Shown here: one piece after another, positions 34,560 through 46,325 of the stretch
Layout of the letters: each line of letters begins with the position of its first letter
Position numbering within the stretch: position 1 is the stretch's first letter
NCBI GenBank assembly: GCA_024449915.1
Contig: JAMZAV010000977.1
Coordinates: forward strand, 124,001-188,000
Length of the DNA stretch: 64,000 nucleotides
From: Sweltsa coloradensis
Lineage: Eukaryota; Arthropoda; Insecta; Plecoptera; Chloroperlidae
Direction: 5' to 3'
Notes under the pieces: model-generated
Told to the model about the DNA's origin: nothing
Database searches by the model: none
What the model saw: the letters and a program-made list of their open reading frames with translations, nothing else
Made by a program: the position numbers and the translations under genes

Positions 34560-37500
34560 ATACTGTTTTCAGTGTGTTTATAGTTAAGATATTATTTCTT
34601 AGGACGTAAAATTTGTAAAGTGTGCTACGTAGTTAAGTAGATACGTATTGTATGTGTTTGTCCCATTTAATATGTTGATCTATTAATATCCCTAGATATT
34701 TTGATTTCTTCAACCCTTTTTATTTTATTGCAGTTGCAAGTGGGTTTCTTATCACACAATTTAGAATGTATACTTGTACTTAAATGTTCTAAACTATCTG
34801 TTAGGCTATGTGAGAAGGCGATGTATTTTGTTTGCTTTCATTAAGAGTAAGAGAGTTTATATCTAGCTAGTGCTTGATTTTGTTAATTTTTAGCTCAGCT
34901 ATAGGCTATGTACTTCATGCCAACTATTGCCTTCAAACAGCAAAACAGCGTCAATAGCAAAAGTAACTATTTTGGCAATTATTTCAAGGTGACACAGGTC
35001 GTTTCGTTGATATATTTTATGAACAGCAATGGGCCAAGAATGGTGCCTTGAGGGTCACCATAAATAAGTGTATGTGGCTTGCTTAGTGTGTCGTTGATTT
35101 TAACTTATTGTTTTCTATTTTGTAAATAGTAACCGATAAGTTTCAAAGCTTTTCCTCTTATTCCGTATTTCTTAAGTTTATCAAGTAGTATTTTATGTGA
35201 GACAGTTTCGAACGCCTTAGCTACATCTAGAAATTTGGCAAATACCTTTTTGTTATTGTTAAGGCCGTTACATACATTGGAGAGCAGATTTTGCATAGCA
35301 TCTTGAGTAATTGCGTTTCTGTCGGAAACAATATTGATTTATGGATAGAATTTCATGCTTTTCTAAGAAAGAGTTTAACCTACTGTTGATGCATTTTTCA
35401 AATATTTTCGATATGATAGAGATTAGTGATATGGGTCTATAGTTTGAGATTTCGTCCCTTTTTCCGTTCTTAAATATAGGAAATATAACTGCTACTTTTA
35501 GAATATTTGGAAATACACCAGATGTAAGGGATAGGTTGATGAGATAATTGAGTGGGTTCACTAGGTAAGTTTTTAATGTTTTTAACGTTAGTGTGTTTAT
35601 TCCATTTATACCGGGTGCCGAATTGACCTTCATTTTTGAATTATATACTAAGTTATCTCATTTACATCAACTGGATGAAAGAAAAGAGAATTTGGTGTTC
35701 TTTTAATAGTAGGGGTGTTCTGGTTTTTGTCCATGTCTTTTTCGAATTTGTTTGCTAGATCAGCACCGACATTGTTCAAATAGTTAACACAGGTGTCAGC
35801 AGCTGCTTTGGGTTTGGTGTTAACAATGATTTCTTTATTGTTTGGTAGTTTATTTAATTTATGTACTGCTTCTTGCCGTGCCAGTGATTTCGTTAATAAA
35901 TTTGCCAACTTATGCGCACATTACTGTTGCCTGTTTCAATTAATTTTGATTTATAATACTATTCATTTTTAACAGTATGTATTAACTTATTTAGGTGATT
36001 TCTATACCTGTTATACCTAGTTCGCATTCCTAGGTCATTGTTTTTTTTTAGACACATGCGGCTATATTTATCCCTAATATTGATTGATTTTATTAATCCT
36101 GGTGTAATCCATGGCTTGAGTTTACGGTTTTTGTTGGATACTGTACTGCATGTCGTTGCCTGTTCAACGTGTTTTTTTAGAGTGTCTACAATTAAATAGT
36201 TCGGTTGCCTCATTTGGATCATTTATGTTGTAAAGTGTTTGCCATGTTTCCCTTTTTAGCAGATCTTCTAGCAGTTTATAATCTATTTTCTTAATAGTTT
36301 GGCTGTTTGACTTATTTCTGTTTGTATTTACTTTATATGGTTCGTTTTTGGAAAAATTTGTGGTGATTATAACGGGATAGTGATCTATTAGACTGGAGTT
36401 AATAATTGAGGATTTAAAGTAATCGTTGAGTTTCGAGTTAAAAAATATATGGTCAATGCATGTTTTAGAGCGCTTTGTCACGAGTGTATAATTTTGGATG
36501 TATGATGCGTAACCATTTTCATAAAGGGTAGTCAATACAGTTTCTTGAAAGTTTTCAACTGGGATATTTATATTAACGTCCCCAATCTTTTGAGCTGTGC
36601 TTTCTGTTGTTTGTGAAATAGCGCGGCCTAATTATTCAATAAATGTTTTATACAGTTGCTTGAAGGTGAACGGTATACGGCTATTATATTATACCGCTCA
36701 TTGTCTAGATCTCCTGAGATTAGGACGCAATTTGCTTGTGAAATGTCATTCATACACTTTATGTTGTGAACATTAAATTTATTGCTAACGTAAACTGATA
36801 TGCCATCGTGTCTAGTTTTTTTGCTAGTTTGATGATGGGAACTTTAACCGTCAATGTCGTATTTTTTTGTTGTTATCATCTTTGAGCTGTGTCTCTGACA
36901 GTATTATAATGCTAAAAATGGTCTTTAGCGTTTCGAGAAGTATTAAGAGTTCATTAAAGTGTTTATTCTGTCTTCGGATGTTTAGATAGAGAATCTTTAC
37001 ACTAGTGTTGACACACCTGGATAGATGTATTCGTTACACATTCCGTCAACATTAATGTTAAGTCTAGCGTCGTTGTAGCCTTGAAAGTCTGCGGTGTCAT
37101 ACTCGTCGTTATCATCGTGGATGGTAGTGTCTACCATAGTAGCCTACCGTACTCTAATTGTGCGCTGCTAGAGAGAAAAAAAAATCAAAACAATATAAAA
37201 TAACATAAGATAACATAACATAAATAATAAATACAAATAAGCCAGTTAAGGACAATTTAGAGTTGCAATAAAAACAGATAAAAAAATTAAAAATATACTC
37301 CAAAAAGTAATTGGTTTGGTTAGGAGGTAACTAATTAATGAAGCATTTTACCTGTGTGTGTACAAGCAACAAGTACAAGCAAGGTATAAAATAAAACATA
37401 AAGAGAAAATAAAGAAAATACTTAAGTTATGCCTAATTCTAATATTATGGTTTGCGTAATGGATCTATCGACCTCAAGCGTCTTATGTTTAATGATCATT

Positions 37501-38600
37501 GATGTTTTTAAGTTGCACCAGGGTATTAAAAAATGTTTTTCCCTCCATCTCTCAAGACAACAATTTTCCCGTCGCGGGTCCGGCAATGACGCACTCCAAA
37601 CTTGTCGCGCGCATTTTTGAAAATGGCTTGTCTTCGTTGCGTAAGTGACTCGGTGATGACTTGCTCGCTTCCTTTTAGTCGTGACTTCGCGTACCACACT
37701 ATTTCTCTGTCCTGATAACTGATAAATTTTATTAATATAGGACGTGGGGCAGTCTGGTCTTTCTTTGGAGGTCCGATTCTATGGCAGCGGTCAATCATCA
37801 TGTCAGACGTCTCGACATTGAGTTGATTGCAAATAACATCGTACGCCGTTGTATAAACATTCTCCCGGGCAACTTCAGGAACTCCCTGGATGATGAGACA
37901 GTTCCTGCGTCCGTACTGTTCCAACGAGTCGATTTTGTCGTCTAGTGATGTTACTTGTTCAGTGATCGCCCGGAATTTCTCTTGAAAGGTGTCAAATCTT
38001 TTAGAGAAGCTTTCTTTGAAGTCGGCAAATGATTTTTGAATGAATTCTAGTGCCGTTGAAGTGTTTTCCTTTTCAGTATTGGTGTCTGTTTGATTGTGAG
38101 TATTTTGTGCCACAGCATCTTTTAGCCTTGTTTCATAGTCCGCGAGAGTACTTCTCATTTCGGCTTGGAATACCTCAAGATGACGCGAAGTTTCCTGAAG
38201 ATTCTATTTCACTTGCTTTGTGGACAGGGGAGACATTTTGCGGCTAAAGGGTGTACGTTGGAGTGGTCTCGGTGGACGGTCGGTAATTCGGGAGTGGGGT
38301 GGGGGTGGATGACCTTTGCTTAAAGAGTGGTGGTACTGGTGTCCGTGCTACGCTAGCCGTGCGTGTCGGCTTGTTGTTTAGACCAGGGATGGCAATCTAG
38401 CTTTGGTGGTTGTATGAGATGAGTTACGAGAATTACAAGGGATTTGGTGACAGTTAGAGATGGTAGAACACTTACGTAGATTTACAGCAGCGTTTTGGCA
38501 GATCTTGGTGGACGTTTGACTTTGATGTTAGAGAAACTTGAGGTCTTCTGGCGGAGCACTTACACTACTAAACTTGTCGATGCCGCCATCTAGAATTGTA
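34560..38600 (-). pseudogene. Decayed near-full-length LINE (ORF1, EN, RT)
   Basis: In minus-strand order: ORF1 (38236-37526), an EEP-type endonuclease (ILYLNIRRQNKHFNELLIL at about 37000 to RSKTCIDHIFFN and LIDHYPVII at about 36450), then reverse transcriptase (NSAPGINGINTLTLK, NYRPISLISIISKIFEKCI, FLDVAKAFETVSHKILLDKL, GDPQGTILGPLLFI). The catalytic box reads FAIDA where FADDT is expected, and frames are broken many times. The endonuclease plus RT layout is that of Jockey/CR1/I-type LINEs. The GC-rich 5' region at 38240-38600 has a plausible 5' end just before ATGGCGGCATCGACAAG. It lies in CASD1 intron 1. Confidence 0.85.
37526..38236 (-). pseudogene. LINE ORF1 (L1-ORF1p-like coiled coil), one in-frame stop
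   Basis: From ATG at 38236 (MSPLSTKQVK) a TAG at 38206-38204 interrupts, and the frame then stays open to 37526. A coiled-coil region (FKESFSKRFDTFQEKFRAI, VTSLDDKIDSLEQYGRRN) is followed by an RRM-like part (CLIIQGVPE, DRCHRIGPP, PRPILIKFISYQDREIVW). This is the usual ORF1 layout of many LINEs, which binds the element RNA. The single stop suggests modest decay in this half compared with ORF2. Confidence 0.8.
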
Positions 38601-39161
38601 CGGTACTAGTTGAGGCACCAAACGATGGGAAAAGTTGCCCTTGCTCATGTTTCTGATGATTCCAGCTGAACGGTTTGTAAAATCGTAAGCACATTTCGCA
38701 GTTACTGTTGTTGTTGTTGTGTTACTACTACTGTTACTCGATTACAATGAAATAAACCTGGGCCTAAACAATCATTGCAAGCCATGAGATATGAATTCAA
38801 ATCCACATTAAACCGTTTAATTTACCAAAGTTTACAAAAATCCAGGAAATTAGGATATTTTTCTAAGTCCATGAATGAATAAAAATTTATACACTCGATC
38901 TTGTAATATATTGTTTATTTGTTAACAATTACGCAAAATATTACAAATATGCTTTATGGCTTTAAAAAATGCTTAAATAAAAAAGTAAGTTGGGCACTTT
39001 ATATCGTATCTGCGCTAGACTCATCGAATTATTTAAATCTGGTAAGATGTAAAAATTCTCGTATTGCCTTAATGTTGCAAGCATGAATAAACCATCAATC
39101 AATCAACCAATCAGTCAATCAATCTAACTGTCAAAATATATCTTTCTGCACATGTACTTAC

Positions 39162-39348
39162 CACCATTTGTGCGGTTCAATCCGTTGTGTAAAGCACAAA
39201 CCATAAATATAACAAGTGCAAATATTTTTACAAATTTCAATGGTTTTCTTAAAAATATGTATTTTTCATGTTGAAACCCACTGTGACGATTGAAAGGTTT
39301 CCATCCTGGCTTAACCCTGTTTTTCACGACACTTTCCACTCTTGCCAT
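39162..39348 (-). CDS. CASD1: CASD1 exon 1 (start codon, signal anchor)
   Basis: Start ATG at 39348 in good context (AACATGG). An upstream frame codon GTG at 39369 has a TGA directly before it, so this ATG is the first usable one. Reads MARVESVVKNRVKPGWKPFN, then RKPLKFVKIFALVIFMVCAL (the signal anchor, about residues 34-53) and HNGLNRTNG, with the strong donor GTAAGT. Vertebrate CASD1 also starts with a short basic tail and one helix. A 7-codon upstream ORF (39373-39350) ends one base before the start codon, which may damp translation. Assignment to CASD1 rests on phase and topology as much as on similarity. Confidence 0.75.
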
Positions 39349-39598
39349 GTTAAGTCTTCGTGCCTCCACTCATTGACACGATTGTCATAGATTGTTATGG
39401 ATTGCCTAAGAAAAGAAACCCATGTGCCGAAATTAAATACGTCGTTTTTGACAAATGAACAATAATTGTTGCTAATATAATGCTAATGGTAATATTATGC
39501 TACCAACATTCAATTATTGAATGCAGCATACATTACTTTATACAAGACAATGCAGAAATGCAAATTTTATTACGAGTTACAGTGCCGTACTGAGGTCA

Positions 39599-39787
39599 CT
39601 AACTAGGGAAACGCCAAAGTCGTTGTTAAACGAGTGAGTGAGCCATGTGTATAGTACCCGGTATCATTCCCCATACTAAGCTATATCCAGCCTTAGGTAA
39701 AGGGGAGGAAAGGGGATGTTCCCGGGTTCTCAACACTTGACTCACTCACTCGGTTAGCAAAGACTTTGGCGTTTCCCTAGTTATTTA
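39599..39787. mobile_element. Small MITE, ACTAGGGAAACGCC termini
   Basis: Inverted ends ACTAGGGAAACGCCAAAGTC and complement; the match continues through GAGTGAGTGAG. A second copy is at 42669-42948. The terminal CTAGG(G/A)AAACGC word is also shared by the Helentron-like elements. Confidence 0.75.
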
Positions 39788-39939
39788 AATTGAATATTCA
39801 AAATGCGAATCGTGTTCAAAACGTATTAGCGTGAAACATTAACAAATATCCAAGATTAAACAAAATCACTTATTTTAATTTCCCATTTAATACCCCTAAA
39901 AATAAAATGTGGGTGTAAAAATAGAAAAAAGTTCAAACC

Positions 39940-40022
39940 AACGGGAAACGAACCCCGACCCTCCATTCGGTAGGCTATAATATGCTTACCACTATACCAT
40001 GCTAACCACCCAGATCTCGTCC
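39940..40022 (-). repeat. tRNA-like sequence (SINE head)
   Basis: On the minus strand, A-box-like TGGTATAGTGGTAAGC and B-box GGTTCGTTTCC. Anticodon arm not convincing. Confidence 0.55.
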
Positions 40023-40383
40023 CGCTAGCTGCTACTAAACAAATGCTACCGATATTTAAAAAAATCACATTTTTATTGATTGTAAGATTAAATCGCAATA
40101 GATCTAGTTCAAGTAAACTCGCACCGGATGTCTGTTTAAAATTTCAGCGCAATCTGTTTAGCGGTTCGGCTGATTTTCGACGTACTGACAGACAGACACA
40201 CAGAATCACAGAATAAGCGCCGTTTGAGTTGAATGGAGACACTCAGTCGCTCCGCTCCCTCGTTTAACAAAAAAACACTATTTTACACTAACCACTCGGG
40301 ATACCAGTACTTGATTATATTTTGACAGGATATCTGTCCAAGGTATATACCAACAGCACTATCACTCTTTGAACGCAGCCCAA

Positions 40384-40716
40384 TCACTGTGTACTTCCTT
40401 GATGTTTCTGGGTGAACATAATATATTCCCCAACTGTCTTCTCAGTAGTATTGTTTACATCTTTAACACAATCAAATATGTACGTTGACAACAATCGCAG
40501 TTCACGAATAAATTCACTCCAAAGTTTTAGCTTCAATCGAATCCCCCGTCCAGAAGTAGGTAAAATGTGCACGTACGGTTCGAATCCTTCTCGCACATGT
40601 AGACCGACGACCAATATTTTTGTACGAGATTCATTGAGAAAGAATAAAGTTTTTAACGCAATTGAAAATTGGCTTTCTGCACTCACTGCTGTATTATAAC
40701 CTTGTGACGTATTCAT
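40384..40716 (-). CDS. Orphan intronless 110-residue ORF
   Basis: I do not recognise this protein with confidence. The frame runs from ATG to TGA without interruption and is balanced in composition, unlike the surrounding repeat frames. The middle reads RTKILVVGLHVREGFEPYVH, then ILPTSGRGIRLKLKLWSEFI, a beta-strand-rich pattern ending in GI.L....W..F. This loosely recalls the PC4-type single-stranded DNA-binding fold, but that is only an impression. A TATAAAT-like AT-rich stretch precedes it (ATTATAAATC near 40785). It lies between CASD1 exon 1 and the OR 3' end, close to MITEs, so it could be host, or cargo of a mobile element. Confidence 0.45.
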   Translation of the reverse strand: MNTSQGYNTAVSAESQFSIALKTLFFLNESRTKILVVGLHVREGFEPYVHILPTSGRGIRLKLKLWSEFIRELRLLSTYIFDCVKDVNNTTEKTVGEYIMFTQKHQGSTQ

Positions 40717-40719
40717 GAT

Positions 40720-41700
40720 GAAACGAACTGTTCTGCTCAGAGTTCAAACTTGTACTGATATTGATTGCTTCATCTTCTATGATTTATAATATCGGGAAAA
40801 TTCAAGTTGAAACATGTTATTGACGAGTCAGCATTTTGCGCAAATGTTGAAATAAAAATCTACATCAGCACTTTTTCTAGTAGAATATTGTTATTAACAT
40901 ATCATTTTTTAAACATTCTTTACTAAAATAAGACAAGATATGTTTCAAGGAAAATCCACGAATCTTACAAAATAAATAAAATATACAATATTGTCCACAC
41001 ACAGTGAAAGAAAAACATTGTAATTTAGTTTTATTAAATGACCAATGCAGAGATTTACGTTTTATAAATTTGGAATGATGTGAATTTATTGAGGGATTTC
41101 CAAAACTACAAAAATATTCTCCCACTCCTTGTTTATTAGACGAGTGAGCGTAGCGAACGTAAGTTTTTCCTAACGCTATACTCGATCGGGCCTTGGCCGT
41201 GAGCATTGTATGTTAATTAATATCTGTCTGTTTGTCCGGGCTCATACGGCCGATCGACCAAATAGATTGAGCTGAATTTTTAAATAGACATCCGTGACCA
41301 TGTAACTTAGAACTGCTAACAAAATGAGCAATATCCATTGCGATTTAAGCCGACAAGAAATACAAATTTGAAAAAATTTGAATCTAGATTGCAAATGTTT
41401 AAAATACTCATTAGTAAAATAAAACACAGCCTGTGAAAGTTCGCGATCAGTAGTATCTATGAGGGCAAGTCGATGTTTAGAATTTTGTTTTTGTTTTTTG
41501 TTATCATGGCTTTGGCTTCTGTCATGTAATTTGACTTATACAATATAATTCATAAACTAGCCTACTTTATTCTAACCTATGCAAAGAAAGTCTAGAAGTA
41601 CGCTTCCGTTTGCCTAAGCTGTGCATATTAGAACCTTTAGCCAAGAACATGGCTCTGTATACTAATCGTTAAAGGCGAGAAAAGAGACGTATTTTATCTC
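40720..41700. other. Intergenic sequence with a repeat near 41140-41470
   Basis: A GAGCGTAGCGAACGTAAG word and TCTGTCTGTTTGTCCGGGC near 41145-41245 resemble the start of the Helentron-like families. No gene is seen. Confidence 0.4.
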
Positions 41701-41704
41701 GCAA

Positions 41705-42450
41705 ACTTTAGCTGGTAAGAAGGGAAGTATATTAGTTCCCGAAACTAGAATAAGAGCTCTGGCAGTCGTCGTCGGGGACCCCCCATATTCTCTGACGACC
41801 TTCCCAACGACGACGAAAAGGACAAACGAACGAAGACAAAGACGAAGACGACCACGACGAGTGGCCTCCCTTTTCTTTCACCTTTACCCGTGGCTATTTC
41901 TGAACAGCACCAGCATGGGATTTTCCTCCCTATATCCTCTAGGCAAGAGTGGCGCTTTTTAACCTAGCGGTTGTTGCACCCTTAATCCAAACTAAAACTT
42001 AATTGGGACGTATAGGACTAGCCTTTTTTATAACAAAGACGGCGACAACGACAACATAAACGGTTGACGCACCCTCAAACCAAAAAACTTCAAACCACTT
42101 TCTATGTTCGCCTAGGCCTAAATCTCTTTTTTGGGGGGTGGGTGGGTGTGGGGGGGTGAGGGGTGGTTTGATTAAGGACGCGTCAACCGTTAGGTCATAA
42201 TGCACCACTCTAGCCTAGGGGATGGGAAGAGGGGCCCATGCTGGTCAGAACCAGCCACGGGAAAGGGGAGGAAGGGGATTTCTCACGTCGTGGTCGTCAT
42301 TGTCTTTGTCATCGTTCGTTGTGTCATTGTCACCGTCGTCGGGGAGGTCGTCAAGGGAAGGGGGAGGTGTCCCCGACGACGATTGCCAGAGCTCGCCTCT
42401 AGTTTTGGGGAGTATAATATACTTCCCTCTTATTGGCTGATGTTTGCGAG
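41705..42450. repeat. Imperfect ~740-bp palindrome
   Basis: The left half has GGGAAGTATATTAGTTCCC, GTCGTCGTCGGGGACC and ACGGTTGACGC; the right half has the complements in reverse order (GCGTCAACCGT near 42181, GTCCCCGACGACGATTG, TATAATATACTTCCC). Centre near 42140 is G-rich. Likely a foldback element; open frames across it are not genes. Confidence 0.7.
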
Positions 42451-42668
42451 GTGGACTTTTTCTCTTGAATCGCCTTTTACGATTAGCAGAGCCATGCTCT
42501 GGGCCAATTCTACCCCGGGCCCAGACGGAATCGTCTTTGATTTTTCATATATTGACGCTGGAGGAAGTACCTGTTCTAGGGGTCATACACCGGCCGTTCC
42601 ATTTAGCCTGGGGTGTAGCCTATCTGGTCAACAAGGGTCTGTGACCACAAATGTTTGTGTAAAGATTA

Positions 42669-42948
42669 TACTAGGAAAACGCCAAAGTCGTTGTTAGACG
42701 AGTGAGTGAGCCATGTGTTGAGTACCCGCTAACATTACTTTTCTTCCCCCTACCTATAGGCCTCCCTAGCGTATCATAGGCTAGAGTGGCGCATTATGTC
42801 TTTACAGTTGACGTGCCCTTACACCAACTAAACTTAAGAAATCTATTAATCATACCACAATATTATTATCTTACTTAAATGCAAATGTTCCCGTGTAGTC
42901 AACACATGGCTCACTCACTCGTCTAACGACTTTGGCGTTTCCCTAGTG
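42669..42948. mobile_element. MITE, second copy of the 39599 family
   Basis: ACTAGGAAAACGCCAAAGTC at the left and its complement CTTTGGCGTTTCCCTAGT at the right, with GAGTGAGTGAGCCATGTGTT repeated inverted inside. Confidence 0.8.
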
Positions 42949-42959
42949 ATAACAATAAG

Positions 42960-43880
42960 TGCATTGAAAGTTTAACATATTTCGACTTGTTTCAGATCTG
43001 CCAACAAATGGGGGTCGTTATTTAACGTGTTTTTCGTTACAATGTTTCTGGGATGTACATTTGTTTTGGGGATTACCGCTATGATGTTTATGGAGGTAGG
43101 TTGAATGTCAGGGACATTGTACTCGATGCAACATTGGCAGACGAGAAACCACCAAATTATTGGATCAACTTAAACACAGTTACTCGTACGGTCTGTTTAT
43201 TGTAATTATTTATTTAGAACTCTTCTTTAAACGTTTGTATTTTGCCTCCATTTTCTATTCTTCCGGCCGCAATGCATCCATTATAGATGCTACGGATGAT
43301 GATGCTGCTATCTATTTACTTTCTCACTTGTGTCGATGATTGTGAAGTGAAGTGAAAATTAAACGTTTTACCTATTATAAGATAGTGTAAATTGAAAATG
43401 TTGGTTAAGACTTATTCAACAGAAGACATAGTAGAATAAACGGTACCGTATCACGATGCTGCTACATTTTTCTATTCACCATTGATGTGCCCAATACATC
43501 TGTATTCCACTATTTAAATATAGAATCATAATAATGAATCGCAACCAGAAACTCGTTGAACTGTAACAACCAAACTAGACTAAACCTCTCTTCCCTTGTC
43601 TGCCATCTGAACTGAAAACTTCAATCGAACTTCCTTTCAACGGTTCTGTTACGCTTCATAATATGCGAATCGTTCATATTGAATGTATTCGTGATATAGC
43701 TGACGTACATCAAAAGAGAAACCTCCTATCCAATGTTTGTTTTCCTTGTAATTTGGCGACCTCCAACACGCCCTAACTAGTGTTGTCGAGAGGCTAGAGT
43801 GACGGGTAAAGTGACCACTTTCAATGTATTATGGAGTAAGCTCTACTATCTAGACTAGGAATGTATTTAAGAGGGTACGC
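42960..43880. other. Intergenic sequence with no recognised gene
   Basis: Nothing supported on either strand. Confidence 0.4.
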
Positions 43881-43884
43881 TGAG

Positions 43885-44280
43885 CTTGGCCCAACTCAAA
43901 TGCGCGCAAACAGGTGTTGATGATTTCTGCTGAATGGTTGGTAATATCATTACCAAATTTTGAATGAATGTTAATAAAGTACTTTAATCTTGATATCCGT
44001 AATTGGTTTCACAAAATAAGCCTTAAAGATCCATTGCGAGATATAAGTCCAAAACGTGAAAAAATGAGAAATCCAAAACATGGATTTCAATTCTGGAAAT
44101 TCCTTTCAAACCGTTTATCTGACGATAAAACAAAATTAACCTGCGCGTTCACATTGATTTAATCGTTGAAATCCAGTATGCAAACTTGAGCTGAAAAAAC
44201 CTGTACACTTGGAATAAATTCCCGAAGTTGACAAAATTGAGTAAATTTTGGTGATTTCACTAAATTTTAATTTAAAATCC
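43885..44280 (+). repeat. Dispersed repeat, inverted copy at 53590-53992
   Basis: Shared words include GCTGAATGGTTGG, ACCTGCGCGTTCACAT and TACACTTGGAATAAATTCCC, found as complements in reverse order at 53590-53992. Family unknown. Confidence 0.65.
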
Positions 44281-45265
44281 ATTAATTAATTAATTAAGGA
44301 ATACGCATAATGGATAACATAGATTTATTCTTTATAAACGTTAGTGTGAAATTTGATAATGGTGTTTAAAACCATTTACCGAAAAAAATCCAGAAAGCTG
44401 AGCGCTTAAACTCGCCTCCGTTCTAGCCTCAGCATACCCTATTAAGTACCTGGATCAATATCAGTAAAAATACATAGAACGAAATTTACCAGATAGGAAA
44501 GTGCTTCAAAAAACAAATCTCCAAACACTTTTACTCTGCATTATTATGTTTGAATGTAATATGTATGTAATGTCATACCAACCGGCAATTGGTGAATGCG
44601 GATGGAGGAAGGTTGGGGTTGTTGCTCATCAAAGTGTTGCACAATTGTAAAGAGAAGAACTGTAAATAACCATAATATGGTGTATTCGGTTTAATATGTT
44701 AATTTGTGTGCCTCAAAAATTGCATAGCACAAAAATTCGCAATGTAATAAGATTTGGCATAATTATTTGAAATATATTGTTATGTAGACCTATATTAAAT
44801 CGTGACATATTTACACTGATTGAAAATAACCTGTTAGTCCAACTTGGCCACGGACCACAGTTAGGAAAAAAATATTCTACACATACTTTAACAATAAATT
44901 GCAATTGTATCATATTTTACTCGAATTTTCAGTGTAAATCTTATAAGAGCTAGTCTACGTGTCCCTTACACTGGGTGCACTATAGTTCATGCACAGATTA
45001 CAGAATATCACTGACGTAGAATCTACACTGGTGTACACGGAAAAATAAATGTGCTAATGTAGACATTGTCCTACACAAGTGTGAAACTAATGAAAACATG
45101 TGAATGAACCAATAGAAAAATACAATTACACATTATAGTATAAACATAAATAATGTAAGTTATTTATTTTTTGTAATTAACATATTATATATATGTGTGT
45201 TTAAACTTGGTTTTATAGTATGAGACTATGGCGCTGTTATGTTAGTACTTTAGACAGAAATTACA

Positions 45266-45345
45266 AAAGTGACCACACCGGGGATCGAACCCGGGACCTT
45301 GGCTGTCCGGGCCATGCTCTTCCCAACTGAGCTATAAAGACACAA
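45266..45345 (-). repeat. tRNA-like sequence, first of an inverted pair
   Basis: The plus strand reads GGGGATCGAACCCGGGACC, then CCGGGCCATGCTC and CAACTGAGCTAT, the complement of a tRNA-like TAGCTCAGTTGG...GGGTTCGATCCCC. The inverted partner is at 45478-45545. Confidence 0.6.
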
Positions 45346-45477
45346 TTTTAATTATGTCTATTTCTTGGTTTGTAAAGTGTTAATACAATGTAAATAACGT
45401 GTGTATAGAGCATATTGAACCGTCTATTAGACTACATACGAAATTAACAATCTCTTTTGACCCTATATAATTAGAAT

Positions 45478-45545
45478 TTTCATAGCTCAGTTAGTAAGAG
45501 CATGGCCCGGACAGCCAAGGTCCCGGGCTCGATCTACGGAAGAGG
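45478..45545 (+). repeat. tRNA-like sequence, second of an inverted pair
   Basis: TAGCTCAGTTAGTAAGAGC, GCCCGGACAGCC, GGTCCCGGGCTCGATC. It mirrors 45266-45345 with about 130 bp between them; the acceptor stems are not preserved. Confidence 0.6.
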
Positions 45546-45838
45546 CACTTTTATATTTGCTGTCTAAAGTGCTAACATATATATTTGCTTTTTAGATTTT
45601 CGCGGCCGATATGGATAAGTGTCCTCGTTTAAAAAGAGTGTCTGCACTGGGACACAGCCACCGCCATCTTCCACTGTCTTCCACTATATAGCCATTGTCT
45701 GCTTGAAATTATTCCAAACACTTGCACCTCTCATCTGCATAGTTTTAAATTGTGAAGATATTGAGTATAATCCTCTTTGGTTATTCAATATGAATTGATT
45801 TCGTCGTTATAATCGTCATTTCGTCACGTCACTCGAGA

Positions 45839-45901
45839 TCACTTGGCATTTGTGTTCAGTTCGTTCATTACACTAAAGTAGGAGTAGGCCGAGTTCAGGA
45901 C
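45839..45901 (-). CDS. Odorant receptor, last exon
   Basis: Acceptor CGTGTTTGTTTCAG; 20 codons and TGA. Reads VLNSAYSYFSVMNELNTNAK. The V.N.AYSYF.V word is the standard C-terminal end of TM7 in insect ORs, and the phase-0 junction before it is one of the family's conserved intron positions. A 268-bp intron separates it from the preceding exon. Confidence 0.92.
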   Translation of the reverse strand, partial: VLNSAYSYFSVMNELNTNAK

Positions 45902-46169
45902 CTGAAACAAACACGTCTATGTTGACTGGTGATTTGTGACGCTGGGTGTGTGAGAATACAACCTACGTGCTTCATACGTATCGTTTAAAAGCTAATTCGC
46001 ATTCAAAAATGAAAATTATGTCTTTTATAAACAGTGCTGTGAATTACTAATATCATGGTTTGGGCCAGGATATTGATTTTCAATAATGTCTTAGGTTTCT
46101 ATGTATGGCTTTTCATGTAATCACTTAAAATCTCAAGTTAAAAAAAGAGTACAAAGTGTAAAAAATTAC

Positions 46170-46325
46170 TTTCGTGAACATCTCCATATTGAAGGGTAGG
46201 AAGGCCATGGTGGAGATCTGTATCGGCTTCACTGCACGGCTCATCATAATCAGCATGAAGCGTTTGTAGCAGGGGGAGGCTTCTGTCCAGTCGCTGAAGT
46301 ACAGGGCGTCGCTCACTTTCACACT
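46170..46325 (-). CDS. Odorant receptor, penultimate exon (TM6-TM7 loop and TM7)
   Basis: Acceptor CCTCCTCCATGTTACAG, donor GTAATT, phase 0 at both ends, 52 codons. Reads SVKVSDALYFSDWTEASPCY, KRFMLIMMSRAVKPIQIS, then TMAFLPFNMEMFTK. S..V.DALY.SDW, RA.KP..I and the N...F.K end are family hallmarks. Immediately upstream lie ten more partial copies of this exon's first ~67 nt, each with an acceptor-like end. Only this copy continues into the downstream coding part and has a donor, so it is the functional one. Confidence 0.95.

Noticed and set aside
42200..42697. 165-codon plus-strand frame
   Set aside because: Lies across the palindrome and a MITE edge; composition is driven by GTC/GTT runs.
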